Origin: Methanoregula boonei 6A8
GTDB taxonomy: Archaea; Halobacteriota; Methanomicrobia; Methanomicrobiales; Methanospirillaceae
NCBI RefSeq assembly: GCF_000017625.1
Contig: NC_009712.1
Location: 1,798,001-1,862,000, forward strand
DNA: 64,000 nt
Reading direction: 5' to 3'
The first letter of the stretch is position 1, and each line of letters starts with the position of its first letter. The notes beneath the pieces are model-generated. The model saw only the letters and a program-made list of their open reading frames with translations. It searched no databases and was not told the DNA's origin. Positions 56,225-64,000 of the stretch are shown here, piece after piece. Made by a program: the position numbers and the translations under genes.

Positions 56225-56686
56225 TTACGGGGTTTTCTGAGAGTTGCTCTCTCCCTTCCCCTCTTTTTCAAACAGGATCTCCACCCGGTACGGTGCTTTC
56301 TCCCAGTACTCCTTCCGGTAATGGGGGTTCCGGTACCCGTCCCGGGCAACCTCCTCGATCTCAACCGTGGTCGTACCCGGGATTACCCAGAACCGCCGGA
56401 ACGCCCGTTCGTTCTGGGTGCGGAGCCAGAGCTCGCGGGACACGGTCGGAGGGAGGGGAAGGGTACGGAGTGCCTCCACTTCGTCCGGGAACTTCTTGTC
56501 CAAAAGGAAATCCTCACCCGGGCTGTACCGGATTTTTTTTAGTTTTACCGCCACGACCATTGCTTCGCGGTACATCAGCCCATCGAACGGCAACGCAGTC
56601 TCGGTGTTTTCTGCGCAGAAGTAGCCCATCCGGTGGGCGCAATCGATCCAGGCGGTGCGGAGGTCCCCGGGGGCTTTTCCTTTCAT
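56225..56686 (-). CDS. Family A protein, copy 1 (unknown, possibly nuclease-like)
   Basis: 153 residues, intact. Opens MKGKAPGDLRTAWIDCAHRM and contains LPFDGLMYREAMVVAVKLKK and LPLPPTVSRELWLRTQNERA. The arrangement FDGLMYR-(5)-VVAVKLKK loosely resembles a PD-(D/E)xK core in which the Glu is replaced by Ala, so an inactive or altered nuclease is a low-confidence suggestion. The same family recurs at 58225 and 59492. The upstream 70 bases are also conserved between copies 1 and 3. Confidence 0.6.
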   Translation of the reverse strand: MKGKAPGDLRTAWIDCAHRMGYFCAENTETALPFDGLMYREAMVVAVKLKKIRYSPGEDFLLDKKFPDEVEALRTLPLPPTVSRELWLRTQNERAFRRFWVIPGTTTVEIEEVARDGYRNPHYRKEYWEKAPYRVEILFEKEGKGESNSQKTP

Positions 56687-56833
56687 GCGGGTTCACCCGG
56701 GTTATGGAGCCCGGGAATTTTTCTTTTTATTGAGAACGACCGGGTGGGCAAAATGCTTTTTTGTCCGGATCTTTCCCGGACCGGAGAATCCGTTGAATTA
56801 CTCAAAAGCGAATAAAACGTCCGATGGATTTTA

Positions 56834-57193
56834 TTACGGTGGGGGAAGTGGCCGCATCCGGATTCTCTCCTTTTCGATTACGGAAAAATGTCCGTCCCAG
56901 TCATCGCGGGAGGTGAGAATCTGCGTGATGAATCCCGCAAGCTGATCCGGTTTCATTCCCGGGAGCCTCAAGAGGATAACACCGGGAACCGGGCAGATCG
57001 TATCTTTTATTGCGAGTTCCCCGAAATCCTTGTCAAAGGTAAGAATGATCCGCTCTTCTTCCAAAGCATACTTCATTACATCCCGGTCTGAAATACCAGG
57101 AGTATCCGCCCCGATCGAGCGGATGTGCACTCCCGCATTTTCAAGCATCCTGACGACAGATGCCGGAACATTTTCATCGGCAAGGAATTTCAT
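56834..57193 (-). CDS. DUF5615 PIN-like toxin
   Basis: 119 residues from ATG 57193 (MKFLADENVPASVV). The acidic FLADENVP start, SDRDVMKYA and LTFDKDFGEL are the DUF5615 PIN-like pattern, a nuclease fold whose acidic residues bind metal. Its ATG overlaps the stop of the DUF433 gene (ATGA), as in known DUF433/DUF5615 pairs. The pair is a toxin-antitoxin module: DUF433 is the antitoxin and DUF5615 the RNase-like toxin. Confidence 0.85.
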   Translation of the reverse strand: MKFLADENVPASVVRMLENAGVHIRSIGADTPGISDRDVMKYALEEERIILTFDKDFGELAIKDTICPVPGVILLRLPGMKPDQLAGFITQILTSRDDWDGHFSVIEKERIRMRPLPPP

Positions 57194-57438
57194 CCGGTAA
57201 TCCGGCCCCGGGGTGTTGTGGAATAAACCCGCTCCGAATGGATGATCTCCTGAGCATACCTGATGCATGCAAGGATGTCTTCACGGGAAAGATCCGGGTA
57301 TTCCTGAAGTACTTCGGACTCACTCCATCCCGAGGCCAGGAGATCCAGGATGTGATCTACAGAGATCCGTGTACCTTTTATCACCGGTTTGCCGGCCAGG
57401 ATGGATGGATCAAGGATAATCCGGGATGCAGTGTCCAT
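57190..57438 (-). CDS. DUF433 antitoxin
   Basis: 82 residues. RIILDPSILAGKPVIKGTRI, then VDHILDLLASGWSESEVLQEYPDL, is the DUF433 winged-helix-like DNA-binding fold. It precedes and overlaps the DUF5615 gene on the same strand, as an antitoxin gene does. It probably represses its own promoter. Confidence 0.87.
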   Translation of the reverse strand: MDTASRIILDPSILAGKPVIKGTRISVDHILDLLASGWSESEVLQEYPDLSREDILACIRYAQEIIHSERVYSTTPRGRITG

Positions 57439-57479
57439 GGAAAACCATGGTGTCCCGGAAATAATATACTTATTCTGCC

Positions 57480-57554
57480 GGAAAACGAAAAAGTGGAGAG
57501 TGCCTTACGGGATTTTGTTTTTGTTAAACGTGCACGTTCGCGATCGTTTCTCAT
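57480..57554 (-). pseudogene. HEPN (HepT-like) gene remnant
   Basis: From CAT 57554 the minus strand reads MRNDRERARLTKTKSRK. MRNDRER- is the usual start of HEPN RNases paired with MNT antitoxins, but the text diverges at once and no HEPN Rx4-6H motif follows. It lies directly after the MNT remnant. The toxin is lost. Confidence 0.55.
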
Positions 57555-57570
57555 AGTGGCCGGGCATCCT

Positions 57571-57840
57571 TTAACACGCTGGCACGGATCCGGGGGCGGA
57601 GACCGCTTGGGTAACGATATCGACAGGGCAGTGGAGAAGGGCCTGCAGATCCATGGCAAGACCACCGACATCCAGAAGGCTGTCATCCCGGTTCTGAGAT
57701 CGATGAGGAGATCGATATCGCTGTCCGGGCGGGCTTCGTGCCTGCTTACCGATCCAAAAATCCGTATATTCTTTGCCCCTCGTTTCCGTGCGAGAGCAAG
57801 GATAGCCTGGCGGTTCTTTTATGATCCGTTATTTTTCCGG
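57571..57840 (-). pseudogene. MNT-type nucleotidyltransferase antitoxin, frameshifted
   Basis: On the minus strand the sequence reads ILALARKRGAKNIRIFGS, SVSRHEARPDSDIDLLIDL, the GS-x10-D-x-D core of MNT nucleotidyltransferases. It then continues in a different frame as SLLDVGGLAMDLQALLHCP and VDIVTQAV to the stop at 57571. A second break is likely at the N-terminus, where a TAA interrupts the frame about 20 bases before ILALAR. With the truncated HEPN gene beside it, this is a decayed MntA/HepT module. Confidence 0.7.
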
Positions 57841-57916
57841 AACCTTTCCGTACCTATCTTCTGCCTGCACCATCTGAAAGCATGACAACGCTCCTCCACC
57901 GGAAGGATACTCGTCA

Positions 57917-58224
57917 GTCCGGATCATAGCCGCCCGGTGACAGACCCACAAAAACTCCTGCTATCTTCGCAGATTCCGTCGTAAAAATGTGTATCCCCGG
58001 AAAAAGGCCATAGCGGCTATCCGGTGGGCGACAGCAGAAAGGACAGGCCAAAACACCCTCTCCAAAAACAGGGGCAAATAAACGGCCCGGTAGTGCAGGT
58101 TTGAACCCCCCGATAATGCCGTATTTTCAAAAAACAACTCAATAAAACAGGATTTTTCACGGGCGTGGACACCATTTCCACTCCAGCCGAAAAACGGGAT
58201 CGCCCGTTTGCCAATCCGGACATT
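57917..58224 (-). repeat. Dispersed ~300 bp element, copy 3
   Basis: It begins TCCGGATCATAGCCGCCCGG (57917), carries a variant GGCCATAGCGGCTATCC (about 58007) and the conserved AATAAAACAGGATTTTTCA and GTGGACACCATTTCCACTCC (about 58164), and ends at the family A stop (58225). It is more diverged from copies 1 and 2 than they are from each other. Confidence 0.8.
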
Positions 58225-58669
58225 TTACGGGGTTTTCCGGTCGTCGCTTTCCCTGCCCGCCTCCGCCTCCAACCCTTTTCCCCGGTCAGCGAAGTAAAGG
58301 GTAGCCTTGTACGGTGCGTTCTCCCAGTACCCCTTCTGGTAATGGGGGTTCCGGTACCCGTCCCGGGTGATCTCCTGGATCTCGACTGTGGTCGTACCCG
58401 GGATTACCCAAAACCGCCGGAACGCCCGTTCGTTCTGGGTACGGAGCCAGAACTCGTGGTGCACGGTCGGCGGGAGGGGAAGAGTACGAAGGGAGGTAAC
58501 CTCGTCCGGGAACTTCTTGTCCAAAAGGAAATCCTCACCCGGGCTGTACCGGACTTTTTTTAGTTTTACCGCCACGACCTCTTTGCGGCACATCAGGCCA
58601 TCAAAAGATAACAAGGTCTCATTGTTTTCCGCGCAGTCGATCCATCCGGTACGGTGGTTCTCCTCTCAT
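58225..58669 (-). pseudogene. Family A protein, copy 2 (damaged)
   Basis: The frame from about 58605 (SFDGLMCRKEVVAVKLKKV) to the stop matches copy 1, with LRTLPLPPTVHHEFWLRT. The N-terminal part reads as HRTGWIDCAENNETLLSFDG, lacking the HRMGYFCA segment between the two CA pairs. ATG 58669 reads MRGE- and then shifts out of frame. It is an in-frame deletion plus a 5' frameshift, so it is probably not functional. Confidence 0.7.
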
Positions 58670-58713
58670 GAAAGACATATTAACCATAATACTCCAATAT
58701 CCCATCAGGATGG

Positions 58714-58905
58714 ATGGGTATGCCGGTTGAGGTAGAAGGCCGATTGCTCAATACTACTACAATACAGCTTGATCAGCCGTTGCAAAACGGCGAGGACCAG
58801 GTAGTGGTCAGGTTGAAAAAAAGATCTCCTGTCCCGACCAAGATGTACGCTCCTCAGGATTTTGTCATGGAGATCGCAGAGAAAGATCTTGAAGAGCTGT
58901 ATTGA
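58714..58905 (+). CDS. Small antitoxin-like protein upstream of a PIN toxin
   Basis: 63 residues. PVEVEGRLLNTTTIQLDQPL looks like two short beta strands and a turn, as in AbrB/DUF104-type antitoxins, followed by an acidic C-terminal tail (EIAEKDLEELY) that could mask the toxin active site. The stop (58903-58905) overlaps the toxin ATG by 1 base. ATG 58720 is an alternative start, better placed behind an AGGATGG ribosome site. Confidence 0.75.
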   Translation: MGMPVEVEGRLLNTTTIQLDQPLQNGEDQVVVRLKKRSPVPTKMYAPQDFVMEIAEKDLEELY

Positions 58906-59396
58906 TGAAGATCGCGGATATCCCCGGGGGATCTGCGTTTGTCGATACAAACATTCTCCTGTATGCATATACTTCGACACCGTTCTCCCCGTCCTGTGAG
59001 GCATTTCTTGAGCGGGTGCAGTCAGGAAAAATCCGGGGATTTGTAAACCCCACAGTTATTGACGAATTTTTTCATAAACTTCTTCTCACAAATCTCTTCA
59101 TGGAGAGACATCTTGTCCCTAAAGATGCGATTGCATATATCAAACAAAACCCGGATAGGCTTCACGAATTTCACCAGCCCTTCGAGATGACAAAAGAATT
59201 GCTGGGGAATTTTGGGCTGGTCGTTCTCGATACATCCGGGGTTCTCACTGATGCCCTGGATATATCGCAAAAGTTCGGCCTGTTATTTTCCGATGCGCTC
59301 CATGCAGCCTGCGCACGCAGGAACTGCATAGATTACTTCGTAACCAACGATCACGATTTCGATCGGGTGGATTTTTTGACCGTTGTAAGACCATAA
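58905..59396 (+). CDS. VapC-family PIN-domain toxin
   Basis: 163 residues from ATG 58905. The four acidic positions of a PIN nuclease are seen as VDTN (start of the fold), VIDEF, FSDALHAA and TNDHDFDRV. It cuts RNA, commonly initiator tRNA or 23S rRNA. A TTG at 58902 gives one extra residue. The paired antitoxin is directly upstream on the same strand. Confidence 0.92.
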   Translation: MKIADIPGGSAFVDTNILLYAYTSTPFSPSCEAFLERVQSGKIRGFVNPTVIDEFFHKLLLTNLFMERHLVPKDAIAYIKQNPDRLHEFHQPFEMTKELLGNFGLVVLDTSGVLTDALDISQKFGLLFSDALHAACARRNCIDYFVTNDHDFDRVDFLTVVRP

Positions 59397-59491
59397 GACA
59401 ATTCCAGATGATGGATCCGTTTGGACTCCTGTCTGTGTAATCTGATTACCCCGGCACTGGCGTATGAGGCTCCCGCCGGCGACGGGTCATT

Positions 59492-59953
59492 TTACGGGGT
59501 TTTTGGAGAACTTCCCTCTCCTCCCCCATCCTTCCCGAACAGGATATCCACCCGGTACGGTGCGTTCTCCCAGTACCCATTCTGGTAATGGGGATTTCGG
59601 TAGCCGTCCCGGGTGATCTCCTGGATCTCGACCGTGGTGGATCCCGGCACGATCCAGAATCTTCGGAACGCCCGTTCGTTCTGGGTACGGAGCCAGAGCT
59701 CGCGGTGCACGGTCGGCGGGAGGGGAAGGGTACGGAGTGCCTCCACTTCGTCCGGGAACTTCTTATCCAAAAGGAAATCCTCACCCGGGCTGTACCGGAC
59801 TTTTTTGAGTTTGACTGCCACCACATTTGTGTCGCGGTACATGAGGCCGTCAAAGGGCAACGCGGCCTCATTGTTTTCCGCGCAGAAATATCCCATCCGG
59901 TGGGCGCAGTCGATCCAGGCGGTGCGGAGGTTCTCCGGTTGTTTTCCTTTCAT
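59492..59953 (-). CDS. Family A protein, copy 3
   Basis: 153 residues, the same length as copy 1, and reading MKGKQPENLRTAWIDCAHRM with ALPFDGLMYRDTNVVAVKLK and LPLPPTVHRELWLRTQNERA. ATG 59953 is used because it aligns with copy 1; the frame is open further upstream to 60049. The upstream promoter-like 70 bases resemble copy 1, but the downstream ~300 bp element is missing, replaced by the end of the VapC gene. Confidence 0.6.
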   Translation of the reverse strand: MKGKQPENLRTAWIDCAHRMGYFCAENNEAALPFDGLMYRDTNVVAVKLKKVRYSPGEDFLLDKKFPDEVEALRTLPLPPTVHRELWLRTQNERAFRRFWIVPGSTTVEIQEITRDGYRNPHYQNGYWENAPYRVDILFGKDGGGEGSSPKTP

Positions 59954-60215
59954 GCAAGTTCTCCGGGGGCACAGGTTCCGAACATTTTTCTTTTCATTAA
60001 GAACTACCGAGGGGGTAAAATGCTTTTCTGAAAGGCCAGCTCTTCCCAAGAGCGGAAAATAATGCGTCTACAAATGTGTGGCGTACCACAACTCATCATC
60101 GTACCGAATCTTTAAAGCAGGATAAACATCGGAACGGATATTTCCGGCTGAAGAAGGAATTCAAATATAGGGTCAAATGAAACCTAGCGTGAAATCGCAA
60201 ATATTAAAAAAATGA

Positions 60216-60665
60216 TTAGATGGTGGTATCAACGATGACTTGTGTTGACCCGTCCGTAAATTGACCCACTCCAACTACATGCGAAGTGGTTGGCGCATTT
60301 GTAATAACGCATGTTGCTCCAACGGGCAATATACTTCCTGAAGTGGGCATAAGAGTTTCAGTACCCTGTCCGCCAGCTTTATATGTACCACCGCTCGGAA
60401 CGGTCATTGTTGCGTTTGCACCGCCAACGGTAAAGAAAATTGAGCCTAATGTTCCTGCATCCTGTCCACCCTGATAGGTGATAGTCACGTTGTTCGAGTT
60501 GGTACGGGACTCAGTAGCTGCAACAACCTTGGTCTTCTGGATGTTACCGGCCATGCCAAATACAAACGCTGCAATAACAGCCGCGAGGATTACAGTGATC
60601 GCGACCATCAGGATGACACCGATGACCGGTGACACGGCTTCTTCATTCTTTCTGGTAAATACCAT
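60216..60665 (-). CDS. Type IV pilin with class III signal peptide, copy 1
   Basis: 149 residues. N-terminus MVFTRKNEEAVSPVIGVILM followed by a hydrophobic helix, the archaeal Pilin_N (DUF1628-type) domain cut by EppA-like peptidases just before AVSPV. The remaining ~110 residues are Thr/Gly/Val rich and beta-like. It builds a surface pilus-like filament. The start follows GGAGTG, a ribosome site, and the upstream TATA-like ATTTATATG. It is nearly identical to the next gene. Confidence 0.93.
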   Translation of the reverse strand: MVFTRKNEEAVSPVIGVILMVAITVILAAVIAAFVFGMAGNIQKTKVVAATESRTNSNNVTITYQGGQDAGTLGSIFFTVGGANATMTVPSGGTYKAGGQGTETLMPTSGSILPVGATCVITNAPTTSHVVGVGQFTDGSTQVIVDTTI

Positions 60666-61209
60666 ATAAATACACTCCAATATCCATATCCCATTCTGGA
60701 TATGATACTTTATGATCTGATTATTTCCCTTTTCCACATATAAATATTATTATTGGAATTACGAGAAAACAAGAACAGTTCTCTGGAAATTATGGGATCT
60801 TTTCAGGGGAGTAAATCCATTTTAGCAGAGACGTGAGAAACCGATGTCAGCGGGGTACTGCTGAGCAGAGACAGTAGCCTTATATTATGAATGAAGAAGG
60901 GCTGACAAAAGGAAATTCTGTGAACTGCGGGAAAATCTGAAGGCAAGAGTTTATAAATATCAGAGGATCTCATAACATTTCACGAATAAATATTTTTTTT
61001 ATTCAAGTTCCACGGTTAATTTGCGGCCTTATTATCGGACATATACGCAATTTATAATTGCATATAGGTATTTCGACGTCATCATCAGATATTATTCTTG
61101 ATAATTAATTTAGGATAACAAATATTGAATAAAGCGCTCGCTCATCAAAGTTCTCTTAACGTAAAGAAAGAAATTTACCCATCGAATAAAACTATCCTGA
61201 ATAAAAAAA
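60666..61209. other. Spacer between the two pilin genes
   Basis: No gene. It contains the promoter of copy 1 on its left side and, on the right side, the 3' end of the copy 2 transcript. It is AT-rich and has no strong repeat. Confidence 0.5.
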
Positions 61210-61659
61210 TTAGATGGTGGTATCAACAATGACTTGTGTTGACCCGTCCGTAAACTGACCCACTCCAACTACATGTGAAGTGGTTGGCGCATTTGTAATA
61301 ATGCATGTTGCTCCAACGGGCAATACACTTCCTGAAGTGGGCATAAGAGTTTCAGTACCCTGTCCACCAGCTTTATAAGTACCACCGCTCGGAACAGTCA
61401 TTGTTGCGTTTGCACCGCCAACGGTAAAGAAAATTGAGCCTAATGTTCCTGCATCCTGTCCACCCTGATAGGTGATAGTCACGTTATTCGAATTGGTACG
61501 ATGCTCAGTCGCCGCAACCACCTTGGTCTTCTGGATGTTACCGGCCATGCCAAATACGAACGCTGCAATAACAGCCGCGAGGATTACAGTGATCGCGACC
61601 ATCAGGATGACACCTATGACCGGTGACACTGCTTCTTCATTCTTTCTGGTAAATACCAT
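61210..61659 (-). CDS. Type IV pilin with class III signal peptide, copy 2
   Basis: 149 residues, differing from copy 1 at about three positions (EHRTNS for ESRTNS, GSVLP for GSILP, CIIT for CVIT). Most nucleotide differences are synonymous or in the spacer. The same ribosome site (GGAGTG) precedes the start. A recent duplication, probably maintained by gene conversion. Confidence 0.93.
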   Translation of the reverse strand: MVFTRKNEEAVSPVIGVILMVAITVILAAVIAAFVFGMAGNIQKTKVVAATEHRTNSNNVTITYQGGQDAGTLGSIFFTVGGANATMTVPSGGTYKAGGQGTETLMPTSGSVLPVGATCIITNAPTTSHVVGVGQFTDGSTQVIVDTTI

Positions 61660-62151
61660 ACAAATACACTCCAATAACTATATCCTTTAAAAGATAGACA
61701 CAGTATAATCAGATTATTTCCATCTTACACTATATAGATATTTTTATCCGAATTCTCATAGAAATTGGAACCTGATCGGGAAATCACCAAATAATGTAAA
61801 GATTACAGTACAAAGATACAATGCTGGTTGAAAGAGGATAACCATAATCGCAAAGATGAGCGGGAAAATCCGGCTTCATTGAATCCTTGAAGAAAATGAT
61901 ATCCGCTGGATCCAATCTTCTCTTTTATTTCACAGATATTTTAATGAAGAGAAATTATTCCAGGTTTTTACACAGGGAATAGTACGTTCCATTCCCGTAT
62001 ACGGTTAGATACCGAAAACCAACCCACCCACACATTCCAAAAAAATACCAGGGGATTCCCAAAAAGGGAAAAAACCGGAAAAGAAACTGTCATCAACCGC
62101 AATTAATCTTTTTTGTTCCATACCTTTCATCGCAACCATATACTCGGCACC
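61660..62151. other. Spacer between the pilins and the ABC exporter
   Basis: No gene seen. The left part holds the promoter of pilin copy 2 (AT-rich, with a TATATAGATAT stretch) and the right end is the 3' side of the ABC permease gene. Confidence 0.5.
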
Positions 62152-62925
62152 CTAAACCTCCCTCCATCGCGCCTTGTTCCGGGCCAGAACAAACAAGGCA
62201 ACCGTGACAGAGATCAGAACGGCCCAGTCGATTATGACCGTAGTCAAAGAAAGGGACAGGTACCCGCCAATCCCCTGGACCAGCTCAGCCGCATAGGTAG
62301 TAGGGGAGAGGTAGGCCAGATAGCGGAAAGGAAGGGGGATGTAGGTAATTGGATAATACACGGGAGGGATGGTGGAGAAAAAAGTCGAGATCAGCCTTGT
62401 AAAGGCAAAGCTCTGCACGATGTCGCTGGAGAAGGTAGCGAGCGTATAGCCAATGGAGATCGAAGTGATAAAAATAAGCAGCAGTACTGCCACGAATTCA
62501 AGGACTCCCACCAGGGTCAGGGACAGCCCGAATGAGGCAAGAACGGTGAGCACTATAAGGGCAGGGATAGCGTACACAATCTCAGCAAAGGAAAGCCCGA
62601 GCATATAGGCGAGCCAGCCAGTGGGGGAGCTCACGATCATATCCTGAAGCTTAAAATCGTTCTTTAAGTGGGAAAGATCGGCGGAAAGGGCCATGCCTGC
62701 GGAGAACATGGCCATGATGAATCCACCCATGATGCCCACTCCGAAAAGGCTGCCGTGGCTGACGAACACAATCACCACTAATATTGAGAGAGGCGAGACT
62801 ACCGTATTCAGGAGTACGATGGGGTAGTTTTGCATCTCGTACACGGAGTTTACAAGAATCCCCGCGAAAACCTGACTGAACAGGTTTCGCTTCCGGGTCA
62901 GGTTCTTATCTGCCACCGGTGTCAC
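62152..62925 (-). CDS. ABC-2 type transporter permease
   Basis: 257 residues with six membrane helices typical of ABC-2 exporters, the second half ending VYYPITYIPLPFRYLAYLSPTTY, the E-loop-like segment near the C-terminus of drug/polysaccharide exporters. It overlaps the ATPase gene by 20 bases. Confidence 0.85.
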   Translation of the reverse strand: MTPVADKNLTRKRNLFSQVFAGILVNSVYEMQNYPIVLLNTVVSPLSILVVIVFVSHGSLFGVGIMGGFIMAMFSAGMALSADLSHLKNDFKLQDMIVSSPTGWLAYMLGLSFAEIVYAIPALIVLTVLASFGLSLTLVGVLEFVAVLLLIFITSISIGYTLATFSSDIVQSFAFTRLISTFFSTIPPVYYPITYIPLPFRYLAYLSPTTYAAELVQGIGGYLSLSLTTVIIDWAVLISVTVALFVLARNKARWREV

Positions 62926-63814
62926 CCCCGGGGTGAAGATAGAAGAAAATATCCTCCAGCCCTACAGGATTGATGGTAAACTTAATCCCCTCCCGGGACA
63001 GTTCCTGAGCGATACGGAAGGCCTCACCCTCGGTCGTCAGGATCACCGGGAGATCGTGGTTTCCCTTCACCATCTCCCCCTCAGTAAGGATAACAGGTGC
63101 TTCCGGGATGGAGAGCAGCTTCACACTGTAGTTGTACCGCAATCGTTTTCTCAGTTCGTCCAGCGTACCGAGGGCGATCAGCTTCCCCTCCTCCAGTACA
63201 CCGATCGTATCTGCCAGTTGTTCTGCCTCCTCCATGTAATGAGTGGTTAGTACCACGAAACGGTCCTTGCGGACCTCCTGAAGCACCTCCCAGAACTCAC
63301 GCCGGGCAAGAGGATCAAGCCCGGTGGTAGGTTCGTCCAGGAAGATTACATCTGCTTCCGTGGCAAGGATCATAGCCATCAGCACCTTTCGCTTCATGCC
63401 ACCGGAAAGCGTGCGATTAAGGACCCGCGCCTTCCTGCCGAACTTAAGCTTTTCCAGCACCTCGCCAGCCTTTTGTTTTGCTTCGCCATAGCCCAGACCC
63501 CGCCAGAGAAGATAGGAAAGCACCGACTGCAGGGGAGTCATCCAGGGAACCGGCCGGGCCTCCTGGGGCACGATGGCAATTCGTTCCCGGATCTGATCCG
63601 GTTCCGACATCACATCGATCCCGTTGAGCGTGGCGGTTCCTGAGGTAGCCTCGAGGTTGGTTGCAAGGATGCGGACCAGCGTAGTCTTTCCCGAACCATT
63701 CCGCCCGATGAGTACGAATACTCCCCGGGCGGGAAGAGTGAAGCTGACGGAGTTCAAGGCCGGGACGGGACTCCCCGCATAGATCTTGGTCAACCCTTCA
63801 CATACCAGTGACAA
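62906..63814 (-). CDS. ABC transporter ATP-binding protein
   Basis: 302 residues. LIGRNGSGKTTLVRIL (Walker A), LSGGMKRKVLMAMILA (signature), ADVIFLDEPTTGLDPLARRE (Walker B) and LTTHYMEEAEQL (H loop), the CcmA/DrrA type. With the permease it forms an ABC-2 exporter of unknown substrate (drugs, lipids or multi-sugar chains). Confidence 0.9.
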   Translation of the reverse strand: MSLVCEGLTKIYAGSPVPALNSVSFTLPARGVFVLIGRNGSGKTTLVRILATNLEATSGTATLNGIDVMSEPDQIRERIAIVPQEARPVPWMTPLQSVLSYLLWRGLGYGEAKQKAGEVLEKLKFGRKARVLNRTLSGGMKRKVLMAMILATEADVIFLDEPTTGLDPLARREFWEVLQEVRKDRFVVLTTHYMEEAEQLADTIGVLEEGKLIALGTLDELRKRLRYNYSVKLLSIPEAPVILTEGEMVKGNHDLPVILTTEGEAFRIAQELSREGIKFTINPVGLEDIFFYLHPGGDTGGR

Positions 63815-64000
63815 TGCATCTGCCGGGATGCTCTATCCTCCTGAACTGATCCTGTTGTCCCTTACGATGCTTTGTCGGAAATGAGATCATCTCTGCTCCG
63901 GAACTGATTTTTGGCAGCATGGGGTTTATAGGTAGTTTTTGCTCCGGCGTCAGATAAAGTAAAGGGCCCAGGCAATGCCCCTTTTTAGCTTGTCCATTTT
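63815..64000. other. Terminal spacer with a possible hairpin
   Basis: It holds the promoter region of the ABC operon, on the minus strand. At 63961-63984 AAAGGGC and GCCCCTTT form a hairpin with one bulged base, followed by a T-run (63982-63986), a possible plus-strand terminator of a gene outside the window. No gene is seen. Confidence 0.4.

Noticed and set aside
60666-60737. 24-residue N-terminal extension of pilin copy 1
   Set aside because: The extension is absent from copy 2 and covers promoter-like sequence. The class III signal peptide must start at MVFTRKNEE.

Overview
The window comes from a hydrogenotrophic-methanogen type euryarchaeon, most likely Methanomicrobiales near Methanoregula. 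This is inferred from the archaeal-type ValRS, HisRS and NadM, DNA topoisomerase VI A/B, a DUF92 protein, type IV pilins with the archaeal class III signal peptide, TATA boxes and the high-GC codon use of the housekeeping genes. No rRNA, tRNA or CRISPR array was seen.

Layout. 1-15 kb is mostly housekeeping: the end of a thymidylate kinase gene, a low-GC EVE-HNH modification-dependent nuclease, a possible structured RNA, valS, a DUF92 protein, ychF, a metallophosphoesterase, an orphan VapB-like antitoxin with a palindromic operator, and nadM-larB. 15.0-27.6 kb is one unbroken plus-strand array: hisS, top6B and top6A, then a polysaccharide deacetylase, two LpxD-like acyltransferases, holo-ACP synthase, an acyl carrier protein, an acyl-AMP ligase, LuxE, LuxC and a FabG-like reductase. 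That last block is a self-contained ACP/LuxCE acyl-activation and reduction module, very unusual for an archaeon, and is the best candidate here for an undescribed system.

27.6-55.6 kb is a surface-glycan locus: glycosyltransferases, a complete rmlACDB (dTDP-L-rhamnose) operon flanked by two paralogous GT2 genes, a decayed IS256-type transposase, an AT-rich block of glycan genes feeding a Wzm/Wzt ABC exporter and gmd, a multi-spanning GT-C-like protein, and a plus-strand UDP-sugar operon (ugd, galU, a UXS-like decarboxylase, two epimerases, and a GT2 fused to an AglD-like membrane domain). Together they can make rhamnose, GDP-4-keto-6-deoxymannose-derived and UDP-glucuronate/xylose-derived sugars, polymerise them and export them.

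55.6-60.1 kb is an accessory island. A 153-residue protein family of unknown function occurs as two intact copies and one damaged copy, with a fourth remnant at 46.25 kb. Three of these four are followed downstream by a conserved ~300 bp element. They are interleaved with toxin-antitoxin modules: DUF433/DUF5615, a PIN toxin with its antitoxin, and a wrecked MNT/HEPN pair. 60.2-61.7 kb has two nearly identical type IV pilin genes. 62.1-63.8 kb has an ABC-2 type exporter.
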